This document shows positions 33,431 to 42,258 of a stretch of DNA of 42,914 nt, piece after piece. Where the stretch lies: positions 70,803 through 113,716 of the forward strand of contig NZ_AOIO01000013.1 in assembly GCF_000337555.1 (NCBI RefSeq). The letters are read 5' to 3'. The DNA is from Natrialba asiatica DSM 12278. GTDB lineage: Archaea; Halobacteriota; Halobacteria; Halobacteriales; Natrialbaceae. The notes under the pieces are model-generated. The model did no database searches and was not told where the DNA came from. It was given only the letters and a program-made list of their open reading frames with translations. The position numbers were made by a program, and so were the translations under genes. The stretch's first letter is position 1. Each line of letters starts with the position of its first letter.

Positions 33431-34000
33431 TCACTCGTCGAGGTCGAACTCCAGGACATCGCCTTCGCTTACGTCGTGGTCGGTCGTCCACTCGTAGACG
33501 ACTTCGAGCACGTACCGTCCCCGCCCGGGGTACGTCTGGTCGGCTCCGTCTTCGTCCGGTCCGGGTTCGGACGCGTGATGGATTCGCGTGATCGTGCCGT
33601 CTTCGTCCGCGTACACGATGTCGATGCCGAAATCCATATCCGGCATGTAGAAGGTGTGGTCGTCGACCGAGTCGAAGACGAACAACATCCCCCGGTCGGA
33701 CGGGAGCGAGTCGGTATCGCTCAGTCCGAGGGAGGTTTTGGCTTCCGTGTCGGCGATCGCCGCCGTCACCGAGCCGAGTTCGGTTCCGTCCGATGTGACG
33801 ACGCGAACCGGTGTCGTCTCGTAGTCCTCGTGAATCGTTTCGTCGTCGGTACCGCCGTCCTCGTCGGCGGTTTCACCGTCGGGCGAGCCCGTTTCCGTCT
33901 CGTTTGGCGACCCCGTTGATCCGCCCGTATCGAGACAGCCGGCGAGCGCGCACAGTCCGGAGAAACCGAGGAGTTGTCGGCGGGACCAGTCGATGGACAT
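33431..34000 (-). CDS. Tat lipoprotein with DUF192 domain
   Basis: A 189-residue exported protein: twin Arg at 7-8 (SRRQLLGFSGLCALAGC), lipobox Cys22, a Ser/Thr/Asp-rich spacer, then a DUF192 domain (about residues 60-189) with LGLSDTDSLPSDRGMLFVF, HTFYMPDMDFGIDIVYAD and GRGRYVLEVVYEW. DUF192 is a conserved small beta-rich family of unknown function, often near secreted proteins. ATG 34000 is chosen from the lipoprotein signal; the frame to 34087 adds 29 residues before the signal. Confidence 0.88.
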   Translation of the reverse strand: MSIDWSRRQLLGFSGLCALAGCLDTGGSTGSPNETETGSPDGETADEDGGTDDETIHEDYETTPVRVVTSDGTELGSVTAAIADTEAKTSLGLSDTDSLPSDRGMLFVFDSVDDHTFYMPDMDFGIDIVYADEDGTITRIHHASEPGPDEDGADQTYPGRGRYVLEVVYEWTTDHDVSEGDVLEFDLDE

Positions 34001-34393
34001 AATCGTGGCGACAATGATGCGAAATAAGTGACTTCTGCTTGTTCTCCTGGGGATTCGTTGATAGTCGTTACCCCGTTCTACGAACAATCAAGTCACACGT
34101 ATGCAGAATGGACGGACAGTCCAATTTCGACACCGATCGGTGAACAGCAGTTCGGTACCAGCGTGCACTCTCTCTTGCCGATTATAGTGCGACGGTCGTG
34201 GTTCGTTCGCCGTAATCGAGCCCGATCGGATACCACGAGACAGGGTGCGTGTAATCCGTTCTCGCCCGCCTGGACGAACGGGGACTCGATTCGAGCGGCC
34301 GAGCGGACACGCGAGCTAAACGGCGAGGGTCCGGCCACCGGGGCAGCGGCTGCGACCCGAAAGACGTAGTAGGCGGCCGTCTGACCCACACGC
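34001..34393. other. Intergenic region without a recognised gene
   Basis: About 390 bases between the divergent lipoprotein and uracil-DNA glycosylase genes. Short frames exist on both strands (for example 34182-34391 on the minus strand) but none has family character. I see only probable promoter sequence near each gene. Confidence 0.5.
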
Positions 34394-34990
34394 ATGGGAG
34401 AGATGGAGGACTTCTGCGTCACCGAGTGTACGCGCTGTCCAGCACTCGTCGACTCACGCAGCCAAATCGTCAACGGCACCGGTCCCGAAGATGCCGACAT
34501 CCTGTTCGTCGGCGAGGGTCCCGGTGCACAGGAGGACAGCCAGGGCGAACCGTTCGTCGGCCGCAGCGGCTCCGTCCTCGACGACCAGCTCCGAATCGTC
34601 GGCCTCGATCGCGACTCGGTTCGCATCACAAACTGCGTTCGCTGTCGCCCGCCCGAGAACCGCGATCCCAACACGGATGAACTCGAGAACTGTCGAGGCT
34701 ACCTCGAGCAAGAAATCGACCTGCTCGACCCCGACGTACTCGTCACGCTCGGGAAGGTTCCAAGCGAACACCTGCTCGACCGCTCGGTTGCCGTCACGAA
34801 AGAGGCCGGCTCCGTCGAGGAGGTTCGTCTCGGCGGCGCGCCCCGCCGGCTGCTGATCTGCGTCCATCCGGCGGCGACGCTGTACGATCGGAGCCAGGAG
34901 GAGACGTTCGAATCGGCGCTCGAACGCGCCGCCGACCTCGCTGGCGTCGACGGCAGCGCCGGTGGACAGACCCGACTCGACGGCTTCTAA
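34394..34990 (+). CDS. udg4: Type-4 (family 4) uracil-DNA glycosylase
   Basis: Removes uracil from DNA after cytosine deamination, the first step of base-excision repair, and carries a [4Fe-4S] cluster. The 198-residue protein has Cys12 and Cys15 (CTRCPAL), Cys84 (CVRCRPP) and Cys100 (NCRGYL) as cluster ligands, with spacing close to that of the Thermus enzyme. GEGPGAQED is the uracil-recognition motif, followed by GRSGSVLDDQL and the late CVHPAATLY. ATG 34394 is used; the in-frame ATG 34403 (MEDFC) is possible. Confidence 0.94.
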   Translation: MGEMEDFCVTECTRCPALVDSRSQIVNGTGPEDADILFVGEGPGAQEDSQGEPFVGRSGSVLDDQLRIVGLDRDSVRITNCVRCRPPENRDPNTDELENCRGYLEQEIDLLDPDVLVTLGKVPSEHLLDRSVAVTKEAGSVEEVRLGGAPRRLLICVHPAATLYDRSQEETFESALERAADLAGVDGSAGGQTRLDGF

Positions 34991-34995
34991 CGGCT

Positions 34996-35373
34996 CTATA
35001 CTTCGTCCCGATCCGTAAACGTATACCGCCGGGCGATTTGCCCCTCCTCGAGTTCGTGAACGTCGGCGAAGCCGAACTCGACGCGCTCGCCGTCCTGCAC
35101 GCCGGAGAACGTGCCCCGAACCGCTGCAGCGGTCCCGTCGACGAGGACGTCGTGGATTTCGTGGCTGCCGTCCTCGAGGGGGCGGCCGGTCAGATAGAAC
35201 TCGCGGAGTTCCTCGCGACCGGTGATCGCGACTTGGCCGGGCCGTTCGTACCGAACGTCGTCGGTGAAGAGTGAGACGAGTTCGTCGTAGCGTTCGGCGT
35301 CGACGGCGTCGTAGTAGTCGCGGACGACGGCTTCCGGGTCGGCGTCGGCGGCATCAGTGTCGGTATCGGCCAT
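34996..35373 (-). CDS. SnoaL-like (NTF2 fold) protein
   Basis: A 125-residue paralogue-like partner of the gene at 27005-27352: VRDYYDAVDAERYDELVSLFTDDV, GREELREFYLTGRP, EIHDVLVDGTAAAVRGTFSGV and FGFADVHELEEG. The fold is of the SnoaL/NTF2 type; ligand and reaction are unknown. The N-terminus MADTDTDAADADPE is a hexanucleotide-derived Asp/Thr/Ala run. It ends 5 bases from the convergent uracil-DNA glycosylase stop. Confidence 0.82.
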   Translation of the reverse strand: MADTDTDAADADPEAVVRDYYDAVDAERYDELVSLFTDDVRYERPGQVAITGREELREFYLTGRPLEDGSHEIHDVLVDGTAAAVRGTFSGVQDGERVEFGFADVHELEEGQIARRYTFTDRDEV

Positions 35374-35513
35374 ACGGGAGCATAGTTGTCGGGAAGCCTA
35401 ATGGCTGTGTTTCTCCTCGAGTTGCGGGAGAGTTGCGAGTCGTAAACTGCGAGCCGAGAGTCGAACATTGCGCGAATGGCAATACACTTCAACGCGCCGC
35501 GCCGAGTTCGGGT

Positions 35514-36200
35514 ATGAGCACCCTTGCTGGTGACACCGAGCAGTCCCTGGCCTCCGTCGTCGTCGTCGACTACGGACTGGGGAACCTGCGAAGCGTCACG
35601 CGCGGGTTAGAACGGGCGGGTGCCGACGTCGAGATTACCGACGATCCGGACGCGTTCGAAGACGCCGACGGCGTCGTGTTGCCCGGCGTCGGCGCGTTCC
35701 GCGAGGGCGTCGAGAACGCCGCCCCGATCCGCGAGGACCTCCTTGCGGTCGCCGAGCGCGGTCAGCCGCTGTTCGGCATCTGCCTCGGCATGCAGATGCT
35801 CCTGACCGCGAGCGAGGAGGGCGCAACCGACGGCGAGGCCGCCGTCGAAGGACTCGACCTCATCCCCGGAACCAACGTCCGATTCGACGATGGACAGAAA
35901 GTCCCGCACATGGGCTGGAACGAACTCGCCGTCGAACGCGACCACCCGCTCGTCGAGGGTGTCGACGGGGAGTACGCCTATTTCGTCCACTCCTACTACG
36001 CGGTTCCGGACGACGAGTTCAGCGCGCTCGCGAGCACCGACTACGAGCGTGAGTTCCCGTCGATCGTTGCCAACGAGGCGGGCACCGTCTTCGGGACGCA
36101 GTTCCACCCCGAGAAGAGCGGCGAGACGGGATTACGGATCCTACGGAATTTCGTGGAGATTTGCGCGGACGCCGACACCGGCACCGATACCGACTCGTAG
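35514..36200 (+). CDS. hisH: Imidazole glycerol phosphate synthase, glutaminase subunit
   Basis: Supplies ammonia from glutamine to HisF in histidine synthesis. The 228-residue class I glutamine amidotransferase has DYGLGNLRSV, the nucleophile Cys90 in GICLGMQ, His198 and Glu200 in FHPEKSGETG and HMGWNEL near residue 132. The ATG 35514 start precedes a polar 14-residue extension that is seen in other haloarchaeal HisH. The last residues are an Asp/Thr run. No other his gene is in the window, as is usual for scattered haloarchaeal his genes. Confidence 0.95.
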   Translation: MSTLAGDTEQSLASVVVVDYGLGNLRSVTRGLERAGADVEITDDPDAFEDADGVVLPGVGAFREGVENAAPIREDLLAVAERGQPLFGICLGMQMLLTASEEGATDGEAAVEGLDLIPGTNVRFDDGQKVPHMGWNELAVERDHPLVEGVDGEYAYFVHSYYAVPDDEFSALASTDYEREFPSIVANEAGTVFGTQFHPEKSGETGLRILRNFVEICADADTGTDTDS

Positions 36201-36277
36201 GCGCATCCGACAGAGCGGCTGTTTTCGTTCGGAACGGATCCTGGAACGGGAGCGACTCGAAGCGATCGATCGAGGTC

Positions 36278-38371
36278 TCACCGCGACTCCTGCCGAACTC
36301 GAACGCCGCCCCGCTCGAGCGCCGCCACCACCTGCGGCGTATCGCACGTTCCGAGCATACCGACCGCGGTGAGCCGTGGGTGAAACGGCGGCAGCCGGCT
36401 GGTGGTCATCTCGGCGAAACTCGGCCCGAGACCGCGCGTCACGACCCGGCCGACACCGTCTCCGTCGGCGCCGTCGGCGGCTATCGCCGCGTACAGCGCG
36501 TGGTACGCGCCGATTCCTTCGCCGACGAAGGACGCGCGATCCGCCCCGGTTTCCGCGCGGAGGAACTCGCCGGCCCGGAGCACGTCGAAGACGCGCATGC
36601 CGAGTAGCGACGTTCCCAACAGCAACGCGTCGTAGGCGAGCTTGAACTCGGTCCCGTACACGCCGTCGTAGTCCTCGACCCACGAGGGGATCGGGATCGA
36701 TCGGGTTTTGACCGCCCCGACGCCCCGCGGATCGAAGATCAGGACCGTTCCGTACTCGGCGGCGAGCGACCGGACGTCCGCCGTGCGATCGGGGAGCGCT
36801 TCGGTTCCGCGCTCGTAGCAGACGACGGCCGGCGCGTCGGCGGTCGACTCGGCGGCGGAGTCCGCGTTCGAGACGAGCACACCCGTAACGACGATATCCG
36901 GGTCTCGCTCGGTTTTAAACCAGACGTGCTCGACGGTGAACTCGTCCTCGGCGGTCCGCGAGATGAACCGCGGGGACGGGTCGCACCGCTCGCGGTCGAG
37001 ATCGAGTCTGTCGACGACCGTCCGCCGAATCCGGTCGGTGTCACGGGCGTCGTCGTTGTTGCCGTCGGTGCCGTCGTCGCTGCCGCTGCCGTTGTTGTTG
37101 TCGGCAGTCACATCGCCGCTGTCGACCGCCGGGCGCTCCCCCACTCCCGAATCGGTCCGGTCGATGTCCGCTCGGAGCAAATCGTCTATCGTTCGCTCGT
37201 CGGCGTACGCCTCGCGGACGCTGCCGTCGGGCGTGCACTGCAGGACGGACGCGTCGACGACCGGCCCGCGGCCGTGCGGTTCGTAGGCTGCATCGCCGAG
37301 GTGATCGCAGAACCACTCGAAGATCCCCGTCCCGAGTTCAGATACCGAACAGTGGGTCGTCTCGGCGGTGACCAGGGAGACGTTGTCCGCCGCGTCGTAG
37401 CGCTCGTATACGCGCCGCGTTCTGTCGACCGTTTCGCGGACGCCCTCGATGGGAAAGTGGCCGTCCGAGACCGCCGCGCCGATACAGACGGGACGCGGCG
37501 CGATCGCGGTGGTGAAGTCGTCGAAATTGAGGCCGGCCGGTATCGCGCCGGGAACGGCCTGTTCGGCGTCGATCCGTTTGCCCGTCCGCAGCCACTCGCG
37601 TCGTTCGGTAATCGCACAACATGGCGCGGCCGCGGCGACCCGCTCGTCGAGCAACGAGAGGAACGCCGTCTGAACGCCGCCGCCGGAGGAGCCGACGACG
37701 CCGATCCGATCCGGATCGACGGCCGGGCGGTCCGCGAGATAGTCGAGACCGCACCGGGCGTCGTGGATCATATATCGCGCGAGGGTCGTGCCGGCGTAGA
37801 AGCACTTCTGCCCGGCGTGGCAGTGGGCGAAGACGCCGCCTCCGACGAGTCGCTCGCCCGTCTCGAGGTCCCGGTACTGGTGTCGTTCACCCTGCGCGAT
37901 CGGATCGACGATGAGGACGACGAAGCCGTTTCGAGCCAGTTCGTGACACGCACGCTGATTCTCCGGCGTCGCCTTCGCAGCGTCGTGGTGGCCACAGAGA
38001 AAGAGCACCGCCGGGTGCGGCCCGTCGCCGGTCGGAACGTAGCAGTTCGCCGTGACGTGGAAATTCGGTCGGCTCTCGAACACGACCGACTCGATGCGGT
38101 AGCCGTCCCGTCGGACGAGTTCAGCCGTCCGGACTGTCGGCTCGGCGACGCGGTCGGGAAGGCCGCCGAGACGCGAGCGAAACAGCGTTCGCAGCCGGTT
38201 GCGCCGTTCCTCGAACGCAGCGCGAGAATCGATCGACCGCTTCTCGGTGCGCTCGGCTTCGAAATGTGCGGCTGCCCGCTGTGTGATGTATCGTGGGAGT
38301 TGGTCGGCAACGTCGATGTACCCGTCCACGGCGGGCCCAAATCCGTCCATGGATCCGCGATTATCTGACAA
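36278..38371 (-). CDS. Tandem alpha/beta hydrolase, acetyl-xylan-esterase-like
   Basis: A 697-residue cytoplasmic protein (no signal peptide). Residues about 60-360 are an alpha/beta hydrolase related to acetyl xylan esterases (Abhydrolase_7-like): the oxyanion loop LCGHHD, nucleophile Ser229 in GSSGG, Asp303 in GAAVSDGHFP and His340 in TTHCS. A low-complexity Asp/Asn linker (about 405-445) leads to a second, shorter hydrolase-like half (about 460-690), where GEGIGA (617-622) takes the place of GxSxG and lacks the Ser. The first half is probably an esterase and the second a pseudo-domain. ATG 38371 is used; ATG 38350 is an equally good start. Confidence 0.8.
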   Translation of the reverse strand: MSDNRGSMDGFGPAVDGYIDVADQLPRYITQRAAAHFEAERTEKRSIDSRAAFEERRNRLRTLFRSRLGGLPDRVAEPTVRTAELVRRDGYRIESVVFESRPNFHVTANCYVPTGDGPHPAVLFLCGHHDAAKATPENQRACHELARNGFVVLIVDPIAQGERHQYRDLETGERLVGGGVFAHCHAGQKCFYAGTTLARYMIHDARCGLDYLADRPAVDPDRIGVVGSSGGGVQTAFLSLLDERVAAAAPCCAITERREWLRTGKRIDAEQAVPGAIPAGLNFDDFTTAIAPRPVCIGAAVSDGHFPIEGVRETVDRTRRVYERYDAADNVSLVTAETTHCSVSELGTGIFEWFCDHLGDAAYEPHGRGPVVDASVLQCTPDGSVREAYADERTIDDLLRADIDRTDSGVGERPAVDSGDVTADNNNGSGSDDGTDGNNDDARDTDRIRRTVVDRLDLDRERCDPSPRFISRTAEDEFTVEHVWFKTERDPDIVVTGVLVSNADSAAESTADAPAVVCYERGTEALPDRTADVRSLAAEYGTVLIFDPRGVGAVKTRSIPIPSWVEDYDGVYGTEFKLAYDALLLGTSLLGMRVFDVLRAGEFLRAETGADRASFVGEGIGAYHALYAAIAADGADGDGVGRVVTRGLGPSFAEMTTSRLPPFHPRLTAVGMLGTCDTPQVVAALERGGVRVRQESR

Positions 38372-38469
38372 CGGTGATAATTGTTCTGCGAGTGCGCCCG
38401 CGACGGGCGACGATGCGTGCTCACGATGGCTGCTCGTTTTTGCCTCTCACGTGCATACGGGACGATACC

Positions 38470-39039
38470 ATGAATCGGCTCCAGCGCCAAGTCAGCCTCG
38501 TGCTCGGACTCGTCCTGTTCGCCGTCTTCGGTGTCACCATCATCGGCGATCTGCTTGCGGTCGAGCGGGGCTTCATGCCGCTGCCTGAACTCGGAACCGG
38601 AACCGGCGGCGATGCGGGGGCCGACAGACCGATCCATCCCGAGGGCGCGCCACTCGCGCCGCTGTCAGTCGCCGGAGCTGCACTGGTCCTCCTCGGGACG
38701 AGTTCGTTGCTCGTCGCCGGGTGGCGCGAATCGGTACGGCTCGCGGGGAGAGAGATCGGCTGGTGGCGGTGGATGAACGTCGGGTTCTGCCTGCTGGCGC
38801 TCGGCTGGATCGGGCCGTTGCTTTCGACAGTTCGACCGGCGATGGTGTCCGGGCTCGTGGCCCTTGTCGTCGCCGTTGCGACGCTGGTGTTTGGGGCCGT
38901 TCGACTCACTCGGGAGCCTCCTGCGGAAATGGTTGACACCGATTCGTTTCCGGTCGAAGTGGCGACAACGGTCATCGTCAGCGGTGTGCTAGTGATCTTC
39001 TCGGTGCTGTACGTCCAGCTCTTTTTCACTCTCCACTGA
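38470..39039 (+). CDS. Multi-pass membrane protein of unknown function
   Basis: A 189-residue protein with about five hydrophobic helices: residues 6-27, 64-84, 103-120, 124-145 and 164-187. The first loop (residues about 35-60) is Gly/Pro-rich and polar. No enzyme motif is seen. ATG 38470 begins MNRLQRQVSLVLGLVLF; the frame is open upstream to 38293 but those residues are basic and unlikely. A GTTTTTGC box sits about 27 bases upstream. It is divergent from the hydrolase gene. Confidence 0.7.
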   Translation: MNRLQRQVSLVLGLVLFAVFGVTIIGDLLAVERGFMPLPELGTGTGGDAGADRPIHPEGAPLAPLSVAGAALVLLGTSSLLVAGWRESVRLAGREIGWWRWMNVGFCLLALGWIGPLLSTVRPAMVSGLVALVVAVATLVFGAVRLTREPPAEMVDTDSFPVEVATTVIVSGVLVIFSVLYVQLFFTLH

Positions 39040-39124
39040 CGCTGCGCCGCGGAAAATTCACCTCACCAGCCCGCTCTCACGCGCTCCTATCCGGTCACAG
39101 TCATCGTTACGGTCCCGCTCACGG

Positions 39125-39481
39125 TCACAGGAGTTCACGAACGTCCGAATACCACATATCGTGATAGTCGACGTAACCCACCCGGCGAGCGATCGCAACC
39201 GCGAGAACGTGCCAGCAGAGGTCGGTCGGGTCGTCGGCATCGAGATTGAACTCGCTATCCTTGCAGGTACAGCCGCCGTCCTCGACAATGTACTCGTCGT
39301 CGTAGCCGACGACGATCGTAAAGTCGCGGTAGGTCTTGACCCGGTTCTCGCCGACGGCCTCGATCGCCTGGACGCCGCGATCGCCGTGGAGACGCGAAAT
39401 TCGATCGACGAGTTCGGGCGTCAACTCGCTGGTTTCCTCGAGTCGGGCCTGCCAGCGCTCGACGGGCGTCGCATCCGGCAC
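39125..39481 (-). CDS. SWIM zinc-finger protein
   Basis: A 118-residue protein whose C-terminal half is a SWIM finger: Cys71-x-Cys73 (GGCTCKDS), a 15-residue spacer, then Cys89-x-His91 (DLCWHVLAVAIARR). The N-terminal half is a short alpha/beta region with YRDFTIVVGYDDEYIVED. SWIM fingers bind DNA or proteins in SWI2/SNF2 helicases and MuDR transposases; this small stand-alone form is common in haloarchaea, role unknown. It is divergent from trm1 (107 bases between starts). Confidence 0.82.
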   Translation of the reverse strand: MPDATPVERWQARLEETSELTPELVDRISRLHGDRGVQAIEAVGENRVKTYRDFTIVVGYDDEYIVEDGGCTCKDSEFNLDADDPTDLCWHVLAVAIARRVGYVDYHDMWYSDVRELL

Positions 39482-39588
39482 AACCGTGACTGTGTCCCCG
39501 ACTGTAAAGTCGGTTTGGTTGTCCGCGCGCCACCGACGCCGGCAGGCCAGACCACGTCGCTTTTCGTCCGCTACCGACGAGAACCACC

Positions 39589-40704
39589 ATGCGCGTCACC
39601 GAGGGTGAACTCGAACTCGAGGTCCCCGGCGAGCAGACGGACGGTATCGAGGAGTCGGTGTTCTACAACCCGCGCCAGGAACTGAATCGGGATCTGACGA
39701 TCGCGACGCTGCGAGCCTACCGCAAGCGGGAGGACCGCGCCGAGACCTATCTCGACGCGATGACCGCCAGCGGAATCCGGGGCGTTCGAGCCGCCGCAGA
39801 CGGTTGGGACGTGACCTGCTGTGACGTCAACGAAGACGCGGTCGAACTCGCTCGCGCGAACCTCGAGCGCAACGACTGCGAGGCGACCGTCGAACACCGC
39901 AACAGCAACGCCCTCATGCACGAGCAGGTCTTCGACGTGATCGACCTCGACCCCTACGGGACGCCGATGCCCTTCGCCGACGCCGCGTTCGCGAACTGTC
40001 GCGACCTGGTCTGTGTCACCGCGACCGACACCGCCCCGCTGTGTGGCGCACACTTCAACAGCGGCGTTCGCTCGTACTCCGCAGTACCGCGAAACACCGA
40101 CTACCACGCCGAGATGGGCGTCCGCATCCTCCTCTCCGCGCTCGCTCGCAGCGCCGCCCGCTTCGACGTCGGCGTCGAACCCATCCTCACCCACGCGACC
40201 AGCCACTACGTCCGCACCTACCTCGAACTCGAGCACAAGGCCACCGCCGCCGACGCCGCGGTCGACACCCTCGGCCACATCTCCCACTGCGAGGACTGCC
40301 TCTACCGCGAGCACGAGTTCGGACTGCACGCCGATCCGATCGAGGAGTGCCCCCACTGCGGCGGCAATCGCACGCTCACCGCGGGACCCGTCTGGCTCGG
40401 CTCGATCCGCGACGCCGCGTTCGTCGCCGCGGTTCGCGACGAAATTCCCGACGCGTTCGGCACGGCGGAGAAGGCGCGGGACTTGTGCACGACGCTCGAA
40501 ACCGAACTCGACGAGCCGACCCACTACGACCAGCACAAACTCTGTCGCAACTGGGGCCTGCCCGCGAACGCGATGGACGAGTTCCTAACCGATCTGCGCG
40601 AAGCGGGCTATGCGGCCTCCCGGGCTCACTACGGCGGCACGACGTTCAAGACGGATGCGAGCGTCGGGGAGATCCGCGAGGCGACGGCGGCGACCCTCGA
40701 GTGA
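39589..40704 (+). CDS. trm1: tRNA (guanine-26-N2) dimethyltransferase
   Basis: Uses S-adenosylmethionine to methylate G26 of tRNA. The 371-residue protein has [15 protein letters not shown], the SAM loop [17 protein letters not shown], the acidic [11 protein letters not shown] and the catalytic DLDPYGTP, followed by [10 protein letters not shown] and the C-terminal zinc site [12 protein letters not shown] and CPHCGG. All of these are standard Trm1 features. ATG 39589 has an upstream TTTTCG box. The stop is 49 bases before the YihY-family gene on the same strand. Confidence 0.96.
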   Translation: MRVTEGELELEVPGEQTDGIEESVFYNPRQELNRDLTIATLRAYRKREDRAETYLDAMTASGIRGVRAAADGWDVTCCDVNEDAVELARANLERNDCEATVEHRNSNALMHEQVFDVIDLDPYGTPMPFADAAFANCRDLVCVTATDTAPLCGAHFNSGVRSYSAVPRNTDYHAEMGVRILLSALARSAARFDVGVEPILTHATSHYVRTYLELEHKATAADAAVDTLGHISHCEDCLYREHEFGLHADPIEECPHCGGNRTLTAGPVWLGSIRDAAFVAAVRDEIPDAFGTAEKARDLCTTLETELDEPTHYDQHKLCRNWGLPANAMDEFLTDLREAGYAASRAHYGGTTFKTDASVGEIREATAATLE

Positions 40705-40723
40705 CGCCCCGACGCCCCACCCG

Positions 40724-40730
40724 TATTTGG
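40724..40730 (+). promoter_or_regulatory. TATA-like box for the YihY-family gene
   Basis: TATTTGG centred about 27 bases before the GTG at 40754, supporting that start and a transcript independent of trm1. Confidence 0.5.
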
Positions 40731-40753
40731 TCGCGCCCCGCGTCTAGACGCGT

Positions 40754-42100
40754 GTGCTCGACCGCAGGGAAGCTGAACTCGAGACAGCAAAACGGATTGT
40801 CAGCCTCGCACGGACCCAACAGTTGACGCTGCTGTCGGCCGGCGTCGCCTTCTACGCGTTTATCTCCCTCGTCCCGTTGATGTTGCTCGCACTCGGGATC
40901 GCCGCGACGCTGGGCGGCGAAACGCTCGCGAACCGAATCACGGCCGCGGCGAACGACGTTCTCACGCCGGCGGCCCAGGAGTTGCTCGCCGAAACGCTCG
41001 TCGACGAAACGGGTCGCCAGAGCGCGACCGTCGTCGGGGCGCTTGGCGTGCTCTGGGGCTCGAGTCGCGTGTTCCGCGGACTCGATCGGGCGTTCTCGGC
41101 GGTGTACGGAACGGTGGCGTCGAAGTCGTTTCTGGATACGTTCTGGGACGCGGCGGTCGTCCTGCTCGTGATCGCGGTCGGGCTCACGCTGGTCGGCACG
41201 CTCGAAGTGCTGGTCGAGTTCGTCCCACTGATCCGCGTCATCGGGCCGCTGTTTATCGTGCTCGGACTGTTCGTCGCGTTCCTCCCGCTGTACGTCGTGT
41301 TTCCCGACGCAGGCGTCGACGTTCGCGAGGCGGCGCCGGGGACGCTTCTCGCCGCGGTCGGCTGGTACGTGCTGAGTCACGCCTTCTCGCTGTACGTCGA
41401 TTTCGCCGGTGGATACGCACTGTACGGCGCGCTCGGTGCCGTCTTTCTCGTCCTCATCTGGCTGTACGCCGGGGCGATTATCCTCGTCTTCGGGGCGGTC
41501 TGCAACGCGGTCCTCGCCGACCGTGAAGTGGATCGGCAGCTACAAAGTCCCGGCGCTCGACAGATTCGACCAGAAGCGATGACCGACGACGCCACGGGGG
41601 CCGACGAGGGGACGCCGGCGGACCGCTCGGACCCGACCGAAACGACCGCGAGCGACGGACCGGACGGACCGACTGACGAGTTCAGTCGCGCCGGCCAGAG
41701 GCGTGCGAGCGCTCGAACGCGAGATCGCTCGGACGACCCCGAAGCGCTCCGCGAGGAGATCGAGCGCCTGCGCGACCGCGTCGATACCTTTGAGTCGAAC
41801 GTCGAGCGCCGAACCGTCGAGCGCGACTCTCTCGAAGGTGAACTCAAGCGGTACGTTCGCGGCCGTGTTCGACACAGCCACGCCCACGGCTGGGGGCCGT
41901 ATCTCGTCTTGCTCTACGGAACGCTCCTGGCGATCGCCGCGTTTCGATTTCTCGACGGTGGGTGGGCGATTCTCGCGATGTTCGTCGTCTGGACGTCGAC
42001 GCTTGGCGTCTATATCCTCATGGTCCTGATCGGAGCGGGCGTCTCGCTGCTCGGCTTGCCGGGCCGGTTGCGAAATCGGATCGGTCAGTGGCGGTCCTAA
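40754..42100 (+). CDS. YihY/BrkB-family membrane protein with coiled coil
   Basis: A 448-residue protein starting at GTG. Residues about 1-260 are the YihY/BrkB membrane domain: LLSAGVAFYAFISLVPLMLL, WGSSRVFRGLDRAFSAVYG, AAPGTLLAAVGWYVLSHAFSLYVDF and GALGAVFLVLIWLYAGAIILVFGAV. An acidic linker and a coiled coil (about residues 330-365: EALREEIERLRDRVDTFE) follow, with two or three more hydrophobic helices at 377-440. YihY was once called ribonuclease BN, but that activity belongs to another gene. Its role is unknown. It is only 49 bases from trm1. Confidence 0.88.
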   Translation: MLDRREAELETAKRIVSLARTQQLTLLSAGVAFYAFISLVPLMLLALGIAATLGGETLANRITAAANDVLTPAAQELLAETLVDETGRQSATVVGALGVLWGSSRVFRGLDRAFSAVYGTVASKSFLDTFWDAAVVLLVIAVGLTLVGTLEVLVEFVPLIRVIGPLFIVLGLFVAFLPLYVVFPDAGVDVREAAPGTLLAAVGWYVLSHAFSLYVDFAGGYALYGALGAVFLVLIWLYAGAIILVFGAVCNAVLADREVDRQLQSPGARQIRPEAMTDDATGADEGTPADRSDPTETTASDGPDGPTDEFSRAGQRRASARTRDRSDDPEALREEIERLRDRVDTFESNVERRTVERDSLEGELKRYVRGRVRHSHAHGWGPYLVLLYGTLLAIAAFRFLDGGWAILAMFVVWTSTLGVYILMVLIGAGVSLLGLPGRLRNRIGQWRS

Positions 42101-42201
42101 GCGGGAAACGGCGATTTACAACGGCTGTCGGAACGAACCCGACGGCGAGAAAAGAACAGACCACGTGTTCGGGTACGATACCCAATACGAAGACGCCAAA
42201 T

Positions 42202-42243
42202 CCACTCCCATTCCCATTCTCACTCCCACTTCTACTCCGACTC
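42202..42243. repeat. Degenerate hexanucleotide tract
   Basis: Seven units such as CCATTC, CCACTC and CTACTC lie between the convergent YihY and glnA genes. CCATTC is repeated exactly at 42208-42219. Confidence 0.65.
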
Positions 42244-42258
42244 TCTCCAGGTACGTCC

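Noticed and set aside
34182-34391. A 69-codon minus-strand frame in the gap before uracil-DNA glycosylase
   Set aside because: Arg/Pro/Ser-rich without fold features and no promoter-like box; it looks like a chance frame.
36926-38368. A 480-codon plus-strand frame opposite the tandem hydrolase
   Set aside because: The protein is Arg/Asp/Val-rich with no known motif, while the minus frame has the hydrolase catalytic residues.
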